DNA from: Blautia pseudococcoides
Lineage (GTDB): Bacteria; Bacillota; Clostridia; Lachnospirales; Lachnospiraceae
Length of the DNA stretch: 64,000 nucleotides
Assembly (NCBI RefSeq): GCF_001689125.2
Contig: NZ_CP015405.2
Coordinates: 4,036,501-4,100,500 of the forward strand
Direction of reading: 5' to 3'
Part shown: positions 1 to 7,625 of the stretch, one piece after another
Layout of the letters: each line of letters opens with the position of its first letter
Position numbering within the stretch: the first letter of the stretch is position 1
Made by a program: the position numbers and the translations under genes
Notes under the pieces: generated by a model
Told to the model about the DNA's origin: nothing
What the model saw: the letters and a program-made list of their open reading frames with translations, nothing else
Database searches by the model: none

Positions 1-95
1 TTGATAAAGTAGCGAGCAATGCTTAACTAAAAATTTCCCTTATTTCCCTTGCGGATTCCGCATAAGGGCAAAAATAAGGGAAAATACATATCATT
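1..95 (-). repeat. Hairpin-containing intergenic element, copy A
   Basis: An imperfect cruciform: outer arms TTCCCTTAT/ATAAGGGAA enclose an inner stem formed by TGCGGA/TCCGCA. A second copy lies at about 5590-5690; the flanks align (GCAAAAA, ACATAT, TTAACT, TTGATAA) but the inner stem has a different sequence that still pairs. The window starts inside or at the edge of this copy. Function is unknown. Bases 96-260 hold no supportable gene; 160-250 match the intergenic stretch 3222-3300. Confidence 0.5.
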
Positions 96-257
96 TCACT
101 ATCTAAGGGGCTGGAAAGCCTGTAAAATAAGGAAAGTTCAAGAAATCTCTCCACAAATTGTGATTTGTCGATTCCTCTTTGAGATATTAGCTCCTTAAAA
201 GTATTGCTATATCTCGTCAATTTCCGTAAAAGAAACACACAGTTCAAAGCAGATTCA

Positions 258-340
258 ACAGTTCTGTATGGAAATATCCGTTTGTTCCTGCTCCGTTGCT
301 GCCTTTTCTCGAATCAAGCGGCTTTTTCGTAGAATCGCCT
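258..340 (-). pseudogene. C-terminal scrap of inositol monophosphatase
   Basis: About 80 bases match the last codons of the intact inositol monophosphatase gene at 3304-4056, with scattered substitutions (for example ATCCGTTTGTTCC and ATCAAGCGGCTTT on the + strand). The match continues downstream into the intergenic sequence at 3222-3300. No start codon or catalytic motif remains. It sits directly behind the 201-residue gene at 356-961, the same order as the intact pair at 3304-4752, so it marks an old duplication with an internal deletion. Confidence 0.65.
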
Positions 341-355
341 CAAATATTTGTTGGT

Positions 356-961
356 CTACTTCTCGATTGAAATAAACGGCGGAAATGTATCGGAGCTATC
401 GCTGCGCGTCATAGTTTCAGGATCCACATCGAAAGACCGTCCATTGTATTCATAGTGCAGTTTTCTGTCTATGCAATAAAAACGATGTTCCGATTGAAAA
501 GCAACAGACTTGTAACGCTCGTCTTGTATCGGCTGATCTCGATATAAAGCCTGGTCCTCCGATAATTTCAGCACCCCATTTTCAAGACGTACATCATAAA
601 TCCCACTTACAATAGCCTCTGCTGCCACATTTTTCCCTGAAGCAGAAACAAAACGAAAGTAACCCGTGATTGCGTTTGTGCTTTTTCGTTTCGCCAATTC
701 AAAACGAAACAAGGATACAGAGCTGAAATCCTTTCTTAATTTTTCTCGTTCTCTTTTCTTACCAATCAGCCATATTTTTTCGTTAGATATAATAAACATA
801 TCTATCTGAAATCCACTTTGCGAATATTTAAAATTGGAAAATGATATTTGGTCAGAGTATACGCCTTGTAATGTACCATCTTCCAGTTCATAAACCAATT
901 CCTTTGTAAACAGCGTTTTGCCATTTACATTCTCTTCAATGAAGTTTATAATTTCTTTCAT
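356..961 (-). CDS. Unknown 201-residue protein, paralogue 1
   Basis: The family is not recognised. The protein is soluble, with no signal peptide, membrane segment or obvious metal motif, and has an alternating polar/hydrophobic pattern suggesting mainly beta structure (for example FRFVSASGKNVAAEAIVSGI). It is the close paralogue of the protein at 4147-4752: start (MKEIINFIE), length and end (FPPFISIEK) are identical and differences are mostly single substitutions, which argues that both copies have been kept as proteins. The start has only a weak upstream GGATGG. Both copies lie next to IMPase sequences, so they were duplicated as a block. Confidence 0.7.
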   Translation of the reverse strand: MKEIINFIEENVNGKTLFTKELVYELEDGTLQGVYSDQISFSNFKYSQSGFQIDMFIISNEKIWLIGKKREREKLRKDFSSVSLFRFELAKRKSTNAITGYFRFVSASGKNVAAEAIVSGIYDVRLENGVLKLSEDQALYRDQPIQDERYKSVAFQSEHRFYCIDRKLHYEYNGRSFDVDPETMTRSDSSDTFPPFISIEK

Positions 962-1000
962 TAAGCACCCATCCTTTCATTCATCTTGAAAACCGCCTTA

Positions 1001-1052
1001 ACCAATAATCCCAAGGATTCAGAATACCCCAAAATGGCCTCTCTGTCTGCCA
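1001..1052 (-). pseudogene. Internal scrap of inositol monophosphatase
   Basis: About 50 bases align with the part of the intact IMPase gene (near 3440-3490) that encodes the region around its WDYAAG motif: ATAATCCCA-GGATTCAG and CTCTCTGTCTGCCA are shared. It is wedged between the 201-residue gene and the stop of a broken acetyltransferase. This is a second deletion remnant of the same gene within 1.1 kb. Confidence 0.55.
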
Positions 1053-1063
1053 TGTCACTGATA

Positions 1064-1536
1064 TTACTCAGCAAGCTGTGTTAATGTATTGCCTGCAATA
1101 CGATAGACTGTCCAATCAGACATGGCCTCTGCTCCAAGCGACAGATAAAAGTCAATGCTGGGTTTGTTCCAGTCAATGCACCACCATTCAAGCCGTCCGC
1201 AGCCACGTTCCACAGCGATGGATGCTAATTTTTTCAAAAGAGCTTTTCCATAACCTTTCCCGCGGCATTCCGGTTTGACATACAGATCCTCCAGATAAAT
1301 ACCGGCTCGTCCTAAGAACGTAGAAAAGTTTTGGAAAAACAGCGCAAATCCAACCTCTTTTCCATCTTCAACAGCAAAAATGACTTCTGCTTTTGTTTAT
1401 CGAAAATCCATGTTTCAAGCGTGGCCTCGTCAGCCACTACTTCGTTCAGCTTTTTTTCGTAATCTGCAAGTTCTTTGATAAATTGCAGGATCAACAAAGT
1501 ATCTTTCCGTTCTGCATTTCTAAAAGTTAAATTCAT
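1064..1536 (-). pseudogene. GNAT acetyltransferase, frameshifted
   Basis: Reading across two frames gives a full GNAT-family N-acetyltransferase of about 157 residues. It starts MNLTFRNAERKDT; the acetyl-CoA binding loop is visible as CRGKGYGKALL, followed by ERGCGRLEWWCIDWN and a C-terminal FYLSLGAEAMSDWTVYRI, ending at 1064. The break is near 1385-1395, in a run of A after the codons for FDKQK, where one A appears to be missing. The first frame continues only to 1312. A sequencing error in the homopolymer is possible; otherwise it is a recent pseudogene. The substrate cannot be inferred. Confidence 0.75.
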
Positions 1537-1579
1537 TTGTGTTATCCTCAATAAAATGAAAGTTGTCAGAGTATCTTGT

Positions 1580-1912
1580 TTACCCTTTCAGGTTATCCAA
1601 AGCTTCGGGACAATTTGAGATAATCTCCCCAACAGTCTGACATTTTTCCATGTCTGAACAGTCACCGCATGTCGTCACACCTTTTTTCAATGCGCACTGG
1701 CGAATTCCGCAAAGACTATCGCAGAATACAGTTTTAATTCCATCAACCCGACATCCCTCACAGTTGATATGTTCAGGTAAAATGGGAGCATTATTTAACT
1801 CGGCCCATCGTTTTGCAGTTTTCTCACGCAACGCCTGGTCGTCATTGATTGTTGCAAGATATGCGTCACACTTTTCACAGTCCAATCCGCAGTATGCAAT
1901 CCTATCCTTCAT
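1580..1912 (-). CDS. DUF3795 cysteine-rich protein
   Basis: A 110-residue protein with the DUF3795 pattern: an N-terminal YCGLDCEKCDAY cluster, then CEGCR, FCDSLCGIRQCA and TTCGDCSDMEKC, eleven or more cysteines in all, suggesting a bound metal or iron-sulfur cluster. The function of the family is not established. A good RBS (GGAGG, 9 bases) precedes the ATG. It lies between the CPBP protease and the broken GNAT gene. A detached C-terminal piece of a different DUF3795-type protein is fused to a methyltransferase at 2768-3215, so this family is represented twice in the cluster. Confidence 0.85.
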   Translation of the reverse strand: MKDRIAYCGLDCEKCDAYLATINDDQALREKTAKRWAELNNAPILPEHINCEGCRVDGIKTVFCDSLCGIRQCALKKGVTTCGDCSDMEKCQTVGEIISNCPEALDNLKG

Positions 1913-1941
1913 AGATATGTACCTCCTAAAATCATAATTTT

Positions 1942-2757
1942 TTAATTTATTTTCTTAGATTTGTTGTATACAGTAATGATTGTTATTGAAAAAAGAATCA
2001 TTACAGCATTTGCGGCAATCGTTCCCGTCCACGTCATCATTATGGAGCCAAACAGAGAGGATGCAGCGTTGAACATAGTATGGAAAAGCACATACACAAA
2101 CACATAGCCTTTTCCTGCTATTTTGTAGATTGCCCCTCTAAAAAAACTTAACGACATGACTTGAACATTGAACATCCAGAAATTAATCAGCCCGTCACAG
2201 TGATTCGTTCCGGGAATAAAAAAGAGAGGGATATGCCAAAATGCCCAAATCATTCCAACTAAAAAAGAAGAAAGAACAAAGCCGTATTTTTTGTCCAATC
2301 TGGGTTGCAATACATACATCCACCCCGCTTCCTCCATGCCGCCAATGATGAAATTCCCTGGCAAGGACAGAAAAAACATGTAAAAGGGAAGCGCTATTCC
2401 ATCACAGCCCGATACAATTATGTGTGTCCCAAAATACAAAGCAATCCCTGTTACAATAAACAAATAGACGGAAATTTTATTTTTTGCAAAAAAGACTGTT
2501 TTTAACCATTCTGGAAAACCTGTTACATTGTTATTCTTCTTCAGAACAACATAAGAGGCAATCGCGGGAGATAAAATATAGATAGCAAAAGGTATATTCA
2601 TTGCAAATTGTTGTAAAGAATTAACCAAACTATAAACCTTATATCCGAATTGCCCAAGAGCAATCAAAACACCAGATACACCATATGCAATACAAAAGGT
2701 TAAAACTGTAAACTGTAATATGACTTTTCTATCTGACAATGATTGCGTTCCTCCCAT
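1942..2757 (-). CDS. CPBP-family intramembrane protease
   Basis: A 271-residue polytopic membrane protein with the CPBP/Abi signatures: EEAGW followed by a basic residue-rich stretch, and FWHIPLFF about 35 residues later, which supply the glutamates and histidine of the active site. A third conserved helix holds LFHTMFNA. Such proteases act within the membrane and are often linked to bacteriocin self-immunity or prenyl-protein processing; no partner peptide is visible here. The ATG has an AAGGA eight bases upstream and lies only about 10 bases after the stop of the DUF3795-like fragment. Confidence 0.85.
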   Translation of the reverse strand: MGGTQSLSDRKVILQFTVLTFCIAYGVSGVLIALGQFGYKVYSLVNSLQQFAMNIPFAIYILSPAIASYVVLKKNNNVTGFPEWLKTVFFAKNKISVYLFIVTGIALYFGTHIIVSGCDGIALPFYMFFLSLPGNFIIGGMEEAGWMYVLQPRLDKKYGFVLSSFLVGMIWAFWHIPLFFIPGTNHCDGLINFWMFNVQVMSLSFFRGAIYKIAGKGYVFVYVLFHTMFNAASSLFGSIMMTWTGTIAANAVMILFSITIITVYNKSKKIN

Positions 2758-2767
2758 TCGGATTTCC

Positions 2768-3215
2768 TTAATTCATTTTTTCTTGACACTCACTACATTC
2801 TCTATCGTGAATAGAAATGATTCCACCACATTTTTGGCAGATGTATTTCTCTTTCTGTTCCTCCATGAATTTTTCCAAACCATGTTGATGGACAGCTCCG
2901 CTGTTTTCCATAAGGTTTTACTCGATTTCCCAAATTCATGCTTTTTGCATTTTCATTCAATTTCTCTATAAAGTCAGCGAACATATCCAAGCCAGTAATA
3001 GTACCGGGCAGATGCTGCGCTAAATGAATAGTCTGTCCCCCAGTTCCACATCCTAAATCTGCAATTCGTGAAAACTTATTTAGTGGTTTAATAAATCCAA
3101 GAGCCTGTTCGATGACTTCGGAACTTCCGGGGCCTTGGCTCTCCAATCCAATATGTGTTTCAAGCAACAAGTCTAACATAGATGGGTGCTTAGTTTCCAT
3201 TTCCATCTCTTCCAA
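2768..3215 (-). pseudogene. Chimera: methyltransferase N-half fused out of frame to DUF3795 tail
   Basis: The reading frame from 3215 encodes the first about 100 residues of a class I SAM methyltransferase (motif I DLGCGTGGQT, then TGLDMFADFIEKLNE), and then runs out of homology and stops at 2802. A different frame over the last 100 to 130 bases reads HQHGLEKFMEEQKEKY, then ICQKCGGIISIHDRECSEC, ending at 2768. This is the zinc-ribbon-like C-terminus seen in long DUF3795 proteins. Two unrelated genes have therefore been joined near 2890-2910 by a deletion. The fused open frame may still be translated, but it lacks the rest of the methyltransferase fold. Confidence 0.7.
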
Positions 3216-3262
3216 AATGCAATTTGTTTATTCGTCCACGAGGTATTAGCTATTTAAAAGTA
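3205..3262 (-). repeat. Recurring leader element (copy 2)
   Basis: On the minus strand this reads AATAGCTAATA, a variable 4-6 bases, TGGACGAATAAACAAAT, then a purine-rich RBS region. Related copies sit upstream of the starts at 5074 (about 5085-5137), 6977 (about 6980-7033), and in decayed form at about 140-200. It joins the end of one gene to the RBS of the next. In the best copies CAAATC and GATTTG can form a small hairpin just before the RBS. Confidence 0.6.
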
Positions 3263-3303
3263 TTACTATATTCTCACCAGTTTCCGAAAGGGGAACACAC
3301 AAC

Positions 3304-4056
3304 TCACAACTGATTTAACAGTTCCGCATGGACGTATCCGTTTGTTCCCACTACGCTGCCGCCTTTTCGCGGATCAAGCGGCTTTCCCGTAAAATCAGTT
3401 ACCCGCCCTCCCGCCTCCTGAATTAACAGCATACCTGCAGCATAATCCCAGGGATTCAGATATATCTCGAAATAGCCTCCCTGTCTGCCACATGCGGTAT
3501 ATGCCAGTTCCAGAGCGGCAGACCCAATCCTGCGGACATCCTGGCACTGGCCGAACACTCTGCGGAATCGGACAAAGTTTTCATCAGCCAGCTCTCTTTT
3601 CGCTGTCCCCAGCCCAACCATCGTGTCGGATAGTTTTTCTGCGGTTGATACATGTATGGGCTGTCCGTTAAGGAAACTGCCCTTTCCCTTAATCGCTGAG
3701 AACACTTCTTCACGGAAAGGGTCGTATACGATTCCCATATCAATTTCTCCCTGACGGCACAGCGCTAACGATACAGCGCTATGCTGATAGTCGTGCATGA
3801 GATTGGTAGTCCCGTCAACCGGGTCTAAGATCCAAAAGCGATCCGCCTTTATTTCCTGCAATCCGGTTTCTTCTCCGAGAAATTGAATATCCGGCGCAAG
3901 GGCAAACAGCTCCTTCTTTAAAAAATTTTGCACGGCAATATCTACCTGCGTTACGTAGTCTGCAAGACCCTTCTCTTTTACATGAGCGGCCATTTCACGG
4001 TTTTTTATTAATACCTGCGTTTTTGTTACTAAACTGATAATTTTCTGGATATCCAT
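3304..4056 (-). CDS. Inositol monophosphatase family protein
   Basis: A 250-residue Mg2+-dependent phosphatase of the IMPase/SuhB superfamily, acting on inositol-1-phosphate or a related sugar phosphate or nucleotide. The metal-binding set is complete: GEE in the N-terminal half, DPVDGTTN, and WDYAAGMLLIQEAGG near the C-terminus. The start at 4056 (MDIQK) is preferred over an ATG five codons upstream because that ATG overlaps the GGAGG RBS. It is the only intact copy; at least three scraps of the same gene or its leader occur at 258-340, 1001-1052 and 5460-5590. It follows the second 201-residue gene by about 90 bases. Confidence 0.9.
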   Translation of the reverse strand: MDIQKIISLVTKTQVLIKNREMAAHVKEKGLADYVTQVDIAVQNFLKKELFALAPDIQFLGEETGLQEIKADRFWILDPVDGTTNLMHDYQHSAVSLALCRQGEIDMGIVYDPFREEVFSAIKGKGSFLNGQPIHVSTAEKLSDTMVGLGTAKRELADENFVRFRRVFGQCQDVRRIGSAALELAYTACGRQGGYFEIYLNPWDYAAGMLLIQEAGGRVTDFTGKPLDPRKGGSVVGTNGYVHAELLNQL

Positions 4057-4146
4057 ATTCGTTTCCTCCATTGGCTACAATCACTGGTTACAAAACATCG
4101 TTAGAAAAAAGGGTTGAAAGAACTCAGCAAACTGGAATTGATTGGC

Positions 4147-4752
4147 TTACTTCTCGATTGAAATAAACGGAGGGAATGCATCGCAACTATCGCAACGCTG
4201 CATAGTTTTGGCGTCTACGTCAAAACTTCTGCCATCATATTCATAGTGCAGTTTTCCGTCCTCGCAATAAAAACGATGTTCTGATTGAAAAGCAACAGGC
4301 TTAAAACGCTCACCTTGTATAGGCTGATCCCGGTACAGCGCCTGATCTTCCGACAATTTCAACACACCATTTTCAATGCGCACATCATAAATTCCACTTA
4401 CAATAGCCTCTGCCGCCACATTTTTTCCTGAAGCTGAAATAAAACGAAAACAACCTGTAATTGCATTCGTGCTTTTTCGCCTCGCCAGTTCAAAACGAAA
4501 CAGGGATACAGCACTAAAATCCTTTCTCAATTTCTCTCGTTTCCCATCCTTACCAACAAGCCATATTTTCTCGTTAGATACAATAAACATATCTATCTGC
4601 AATCCACTTTGCGAATATTTCAGATTAGAAAAGGATATTTGGTCAGCATATACGCCCTGTAACGCACCATTTTCCAGTTTGTAAACCAATTCCTTTGTAA
4701 CCAGCGTTCTGCCATCCACATTCATTTCAATAAAGTTAATAATTTCTTTCAT
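4147..4752 (-). CDS. Unknown 201-residue protein, paralogue 2
   Basis: This is the second copy of the protein at 356-961, differing by roughly 30 substitutions without an indel. The conserved core includes DQISFSN, KYSQSG, QIDMFI, EKIWL and RKSTNAITG. The even spread of substitutions and preserved length suggest both are functional. No known domain can be assigned. It is directly upstream of the intact IMPase, with which it may be co-transcribed. Confidence 0.7.
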   Translation of the reverse strand: MKEIINFIEMNVDGRTLVTKELVYKLENGALQGVYADQISFSNLKYSQSGLQIDMFIVSNEKIWLVGKDGKREKLRKDFSAVSLFRFELARRKSTNAITGCFRFISASGKNVAAEAIVSGIYDVRIENGVLKLSEDQALYRDQPIQGERFKPVAFQSEHRFYCEDGKLHYEYDGRSFDVDAKTMQRCDSCDAFPPFISIEK

Positions 4753-4856
4753 TTACATTCGGCCTTTCTTCCATCTTGACATACGCTTTCTCCGCCTAAG
4801 GCGGCTCATCGTTCTTTGCCAATAAGGCGACATTAAATTAGTTCTGTAACCAGAAC

Positions 4857-5074
4857 TTACAGCAATGCTTTTATTTTCATAGCAACATCATCTGTACTCT
4901 TCAATCCAATCATTTTATGCAAGTGTATTTCAAAATGGCTTTATCTTCAATAAAATTTCTAAACGATTGTATTCCTTCATCAGAATAATCAGGGGCTTCA
5001 AACTGTAAAAATGTTGTCCATATAAGTGCAACTGCATCAGCTGTTTGTTCATTGTCTATCGTTCTAATTTCCAT
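4857..5074 (-). pseudogene. GNAT N-terminus joined to a foreign C-terminus
   Basis: From the ATG at 5074, behind a good GGAGAGG RBS, the frame reads MEIRTIDNEQTADAVALIW and then TFLQFEAPDYSDEGIQSF, the typical first 45 residues of a GNAT acetyltransferase. It stops at 4910. In the next frame the sequence continues FEIHLHKMIGLKS, TDDVAMKIKALL and stops at 4857, which looks like the tail of another protein. The whole acetyl-CoA binding half is missing, so a deletion joined two genes out of frame. Bases 4760-4856 contain no gene that I can support. Confidence 0.65.
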
Positions 5075-5123
5075 ATAGATACCACCTCTCCAACTTTCGA
5101 TTTGTTTATTCGTCCAGCATGTA

Positions 5124-5466
5124 TTAGCTATTCAGAAGCTTTGTTAAATCCTCAACGGAAGCATCTATTTTCACAGAAACTTCTTCCATGGTCATGCCGG
5201 AAGCAAGAAAGCGCTTTATCACCATTTTCATATCCTCGCCGACCTCAATGATATGGCCATCCAAATCGTAGAACCGGATTACCCGCTGGCCCCAGCTATG
5301 ATTGATCACTTCTCCCAAATATTTAATGGCCGGATATTCTTTCAGTTTGTTCAGGAAACCGTCAAAATCCTGTTCCTCAAAGACGATTTCCGCATTGTTA
5401 GATTTCTTTAATATCTTTTCTTTCGGCAGATTCACAAGCCAGTCAAAATATTTTTCTGAATACCCA
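5124..5466 (-). pseudogene. VOC-family fragment behind an IMPase leader
   Basis: The last about 105 residues are nearly identical to the C-terminal two-thirds of the intact VOC protein at 7024-7488 (FDWLVNLPKEK onward, ending LTKLLNS). The first 47 residues are missing. Upstream, the RBS (GGAGGAAAC) and first codons (ATGGGTATTCAGAAAA) are those of the IMPase gene at 4056, but they read out of frame into the VOC part and stop after 11 codons. The junction lies in an A/T-rich stretch near 5450. Internal starts (GTG before NLPKEK) could give a fragment without the first metal ligand. Confidence 0.75.
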
Positions 5467-5589
5467 TATATGTTTCCTCCATTGGCTTCAACTACCTGGT
5501 TACAAAACTTCCATAGATCTATTGCAAACGATGTCTCTTAACTAAAGGAGTTAAGAAAGGTTTGAAAGAACTTGACAAACTGAAATTTT

Positions 5590-5690
5590 GATAAGACCTA
5601 ATTTATAGCACTTATTAACTATTATATCCTTTTCCCTCATGTTATGAACTTTCATAAAGGCAAAAACAAAGGAAAAGGATACATATTTTG
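5590..5690 (-). repeat. Hairpin-containing intergenic element, copy B
   Basis: Outer arms ATCCTTTTCC/GGAAAAGGAT and inner arms TTATGAA/TTCATAA form an interrupted cruciform. It aligns with copy A at 1-95, but both stems carry compensating changes. On the minus strand GGATATAATAG at the outer arm contains a TATAAT hexamer, with TTCATA 16 bases upstream, so the element may also carry a promoter. Confidence 0.55.
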
Positions 5691-5695
5691 AGGTT

Positions 5696-6169
5696 TTACG
5701 ATAAATGTGTATACAGTTCCGTAAATTCTTTTTCCGAAAGTCTTAACTCCGTTTCGTTATAATAAGGAGAGCCATTTTTGATTCCGAATTCAAGAACTGT
5801 AGGTCCGTCGAAATAGTAAGCTTTATGTGTGTAGTTAACCGGTTCGGCCTGCCAGACATAATTTACTAAAGCCTTTGCCGCTTTTCTGGATTTTTCATCC
5901 TGCATACCGCCAACTGCGGGACCTGAGCCTGCACAGTAAATCTCTAAGTGGATTTCTTCCCCTTCATCCGATGTCGTTAAAATGCGATATAAAAAAAGAT
6001 TTCCCAAATTTTCTGTCTCATAGATTGGTTGACCAAATAACGCTTTAATTTTACCGTATATAAGAGAAAACTGATTTTTATAATCTGCAAAGCCTTCAAT
6101 AAAATTATATAGTTTACTGCTATCTGTTAATTTTTCCGTGTCTTTCACTGATTGAAATGTGTATGGCAT
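5696..6169 (-). CDS. Unknown 157-residue protein
   Basis: No family is recognised. The start MPYTFQSVKDTEKL at 6169 is preferred because GAGGAGG lies 5-6 bases upstream; the open frame further upstream belongs to the remnant of the beta-lactamase-fold gene read out of frame. The protein is soluble and rich in aromatic residues (NYVWQAEPVNYTHKAYYFDG), with no signal peptide or transmembrane segment. It follows the truncated MBL gene by fewer than 30 bases. Confidence 0.6.
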   Translation of the reverse strand: MPYTFQSVKDTEKLTDSSKLYNFIEGFADYKNQFSLIYGKIKALFGQPIYETENLGNLFLYRILTTSDEGEEIHLEIYCAGSGPAVGGMQDEKSRKAAKALVNYVWQAEPVNYTHKAYYFDGPTVLEFGIKNGSPYYNETELRLSEKEFTELYTHLS

Positions 6170-6197
6170 TTTATCCTCCTCTGCTTTAATGAATGTT

Positions 6198-6497
6198 TCA
6201 AAAATCCCGATTGAACAAAATCGCTGCGCGATGGTCTGCCGGGGCTGTGGCGCAAACTGGAAAATATTGATGTCCGCCAATATGATCCCAATGAATGTGT
6301 GTCGCAACTGCCGTAATAGGCTTATATGTGAATTTCATAACTTCATCGTATATGTTTGAAATGCCGAGTCCTGTGTCAATAAGTAGGCTTCGCTCGCTTC
6401 CATTTAATAAATAGCAATGCGTTTCTTCCCAATGTCGATATTCACTGATAATATAAGTATTATCATCTACTCTATCTATTGTAAACCAGTTATCCAT
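6198..6497 (-). pseudogene. Truncated metallo-beta-lactamase-fold hydrolase
   Basis: The N-terminal strand pattern (NTYIISE..ETHCYLLNG..RSLLIDTGLG) and the metal motif THIHWDHIGGH are intact, but after GGHQYFP the sequence changes to an unrelated 17-residue tail and stops, leaving about 100 residues of a normal 200 or more. The downstream histidine and aspartate ligands are gone, so activity is unlikely. The second ATG (6497) is a better fit to the AAGGGAG RBS than the first at 6506. Confidence 0.7.
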
Positions 6498-6563
6498 AGC
6501 CTGCATACTCCCTTCAAATTCCGATTTTTTGTTCTCTGTAACTTCCCGATAAACGGAAATTTT

Positions 6564-6977
6564 TCATTTTCGGTTCGGTTTTCTTTTGATAGCCAATAAT
6601 TTCATGTAATCATCAAAATCAGCCGTATTAGTCGGTTCAAACATAACCCATTTCCCGTCATGATAGGTTTTCGCCTCATTATACTGCTTACAAACAGCAT
6701 TAGAAAGAGTATCCCTTATCGCTTCAAATTTTACCCTTTCATCTTTTCCAAAAATAATCATGAAACCAACGTAATTACGTTTTGCATATAAGCTACAGAG
6801 GGTTTTTCCCCCTCTTCGGTATTTATACTCGTAAGTCCAATTCTTACCACCAGTATTCCATAACTGTTCCATATCGTATTTTTCATCAATAGCCGTACAT
6901 AGCGCTTGCCAAACTTCATACAAGGATTGTCCAAGTAATTCAGTCATAATTGATTGAGATGGTTTATTTTCAAGCAT
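6564..6977 (-). CDS. DUF3788 family protein
   Basis: A 137-residue protein matching the DUF3788 pattern: LLGQSLYEVWQALCTAI near the start, then KNWTYEYKYRRGGKTLCSLY, IIFGKDERVKFEA and YHDGKWVMFE. The family has no established function; it is common in clostridial accessory regions beside GNAT, VOC and DUF3795 genes. RBS is GTGGAGG, 7 bases from the ATG, in a leader that contains the recurring element (about 6980-7033). Confidence 0.8.
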   Translation of the reverse strand: MLENKPSQSIMTELLGQSLYEVWQALCTAIDEKYDMEQLWNTGGKNWTYEYKYRRGGKTLCSLYAKRNYVGFMIIFGKDERVKFEAIRDTLSNAVCKQYNEAKTYHDGKWVMFEPTNTADFDDYMKLLAIKRKPNRK

Positions 6978-7023
6978 AATATCGCCTCCACAAATCCCGA
7001 TTTGTTTATTCGTCCATCATATA

Positions 7024-7488
7024 TTAGCTATTTAGAAGTTTTGTCAAATCCTCCACGGAAGCGTCCATTTTCACAGAGACTTCTTCCATTGTCATGCCGG
7101 AAGCAAGAAAGCGCTTTATCACCATTTTCATATCCTCGCCGACCTCAATGATATGGCCATCCAAATCGTAAAACCGGATCACCCGCTGGCCCCAGCTATG
7201 TTCGATCACTTCTCCCAGATATTCGATGTCCGGGTATTCTTTCAGCTTGTTTAGAAAACCGTCAAAGTCCTGTTCCTCAAAGACGATTTCCGCATTGTTA
7301 GATTTCTTTAATATCTTTTCTTTCGGCAGATTCACAAGCCAGTCAAAATCCTGCTGCAGTGCCAGGCCGCAGGTAAAAGCAATGTTTCTGCCATAATCCT
7401 GGAACACCTCTAATCCAAACAGATCCTCATAAAATTTTCTTGCGGCGTTAATATCAGCCACAGATATAAGCATACATACGTGTTTCAT
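7024..7488 (-). CDS. VOC (glyoxalase/bleomycin-resistance) family protein
   Basis: A 154-residue vicinal-oxygen-chelate fold protein: an N-terminal MKHVCMLISVADINAARKF motif, a central FEEQDFDGFLNKL helix and a C-terminal FYDLDGHIIEVGE strand carrying the typical glutamate ligand. After that is a helical extension, KMVIKRFLASGMTMEEVS, resembling a small helix-turn-helix-like tail found in a subset of clostridial VOC proteins. The substrate is unknown. It has its own extended -10 promoter at 7592-7600. A truncated second copy is at 5124-5466. Confidence 0.85.
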   Translation of the reverse strand: MKHVCMLISVADINAARKFYEDLFGLEVFQDYGRNIAFTCGLALQQDFDWLVNLPKEKILKKSNNAEIVFEEQDFDGFLNKLKEYPDIEYLGEVIEHSWGQRVIRFYDLDGHIIEVGEDMKMVIKRFLASGMTMEEVSVKMDASVEDLTKLLNS

Positions 7489-7591
7489 GCAAATACTCCT
7501 TTCAAACTGTGGTTTCCCATTTTCATATAAGTTGATTGATTATTTATTCAAATCCAACCGAATTGACACTGGTCTTCACGGTTGAATATTT

Positions 7592-7600
7592 ATTATACCA
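7592..7600 (-). promoter_or_regulatory. Extended -10 promoter for the VOC gene
   Basis: On the minus strand the sequence TGGTATAAT (a TGn extension plus perfect -10) lies about 100 bases upstream of the VOC start. No good -35 is visible at 17 bases. Confidence 0.5.
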
Positions 7601-7625
7601 TAGAGCAGCCTGTACCTCCACTTTT

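Noticed and set aside
23-247. Open frame of 74 codons on the minus strand
   Set aside because: It lies in sequence duplicated from an intergenic stretch and IMPase remnant, with no RBS.
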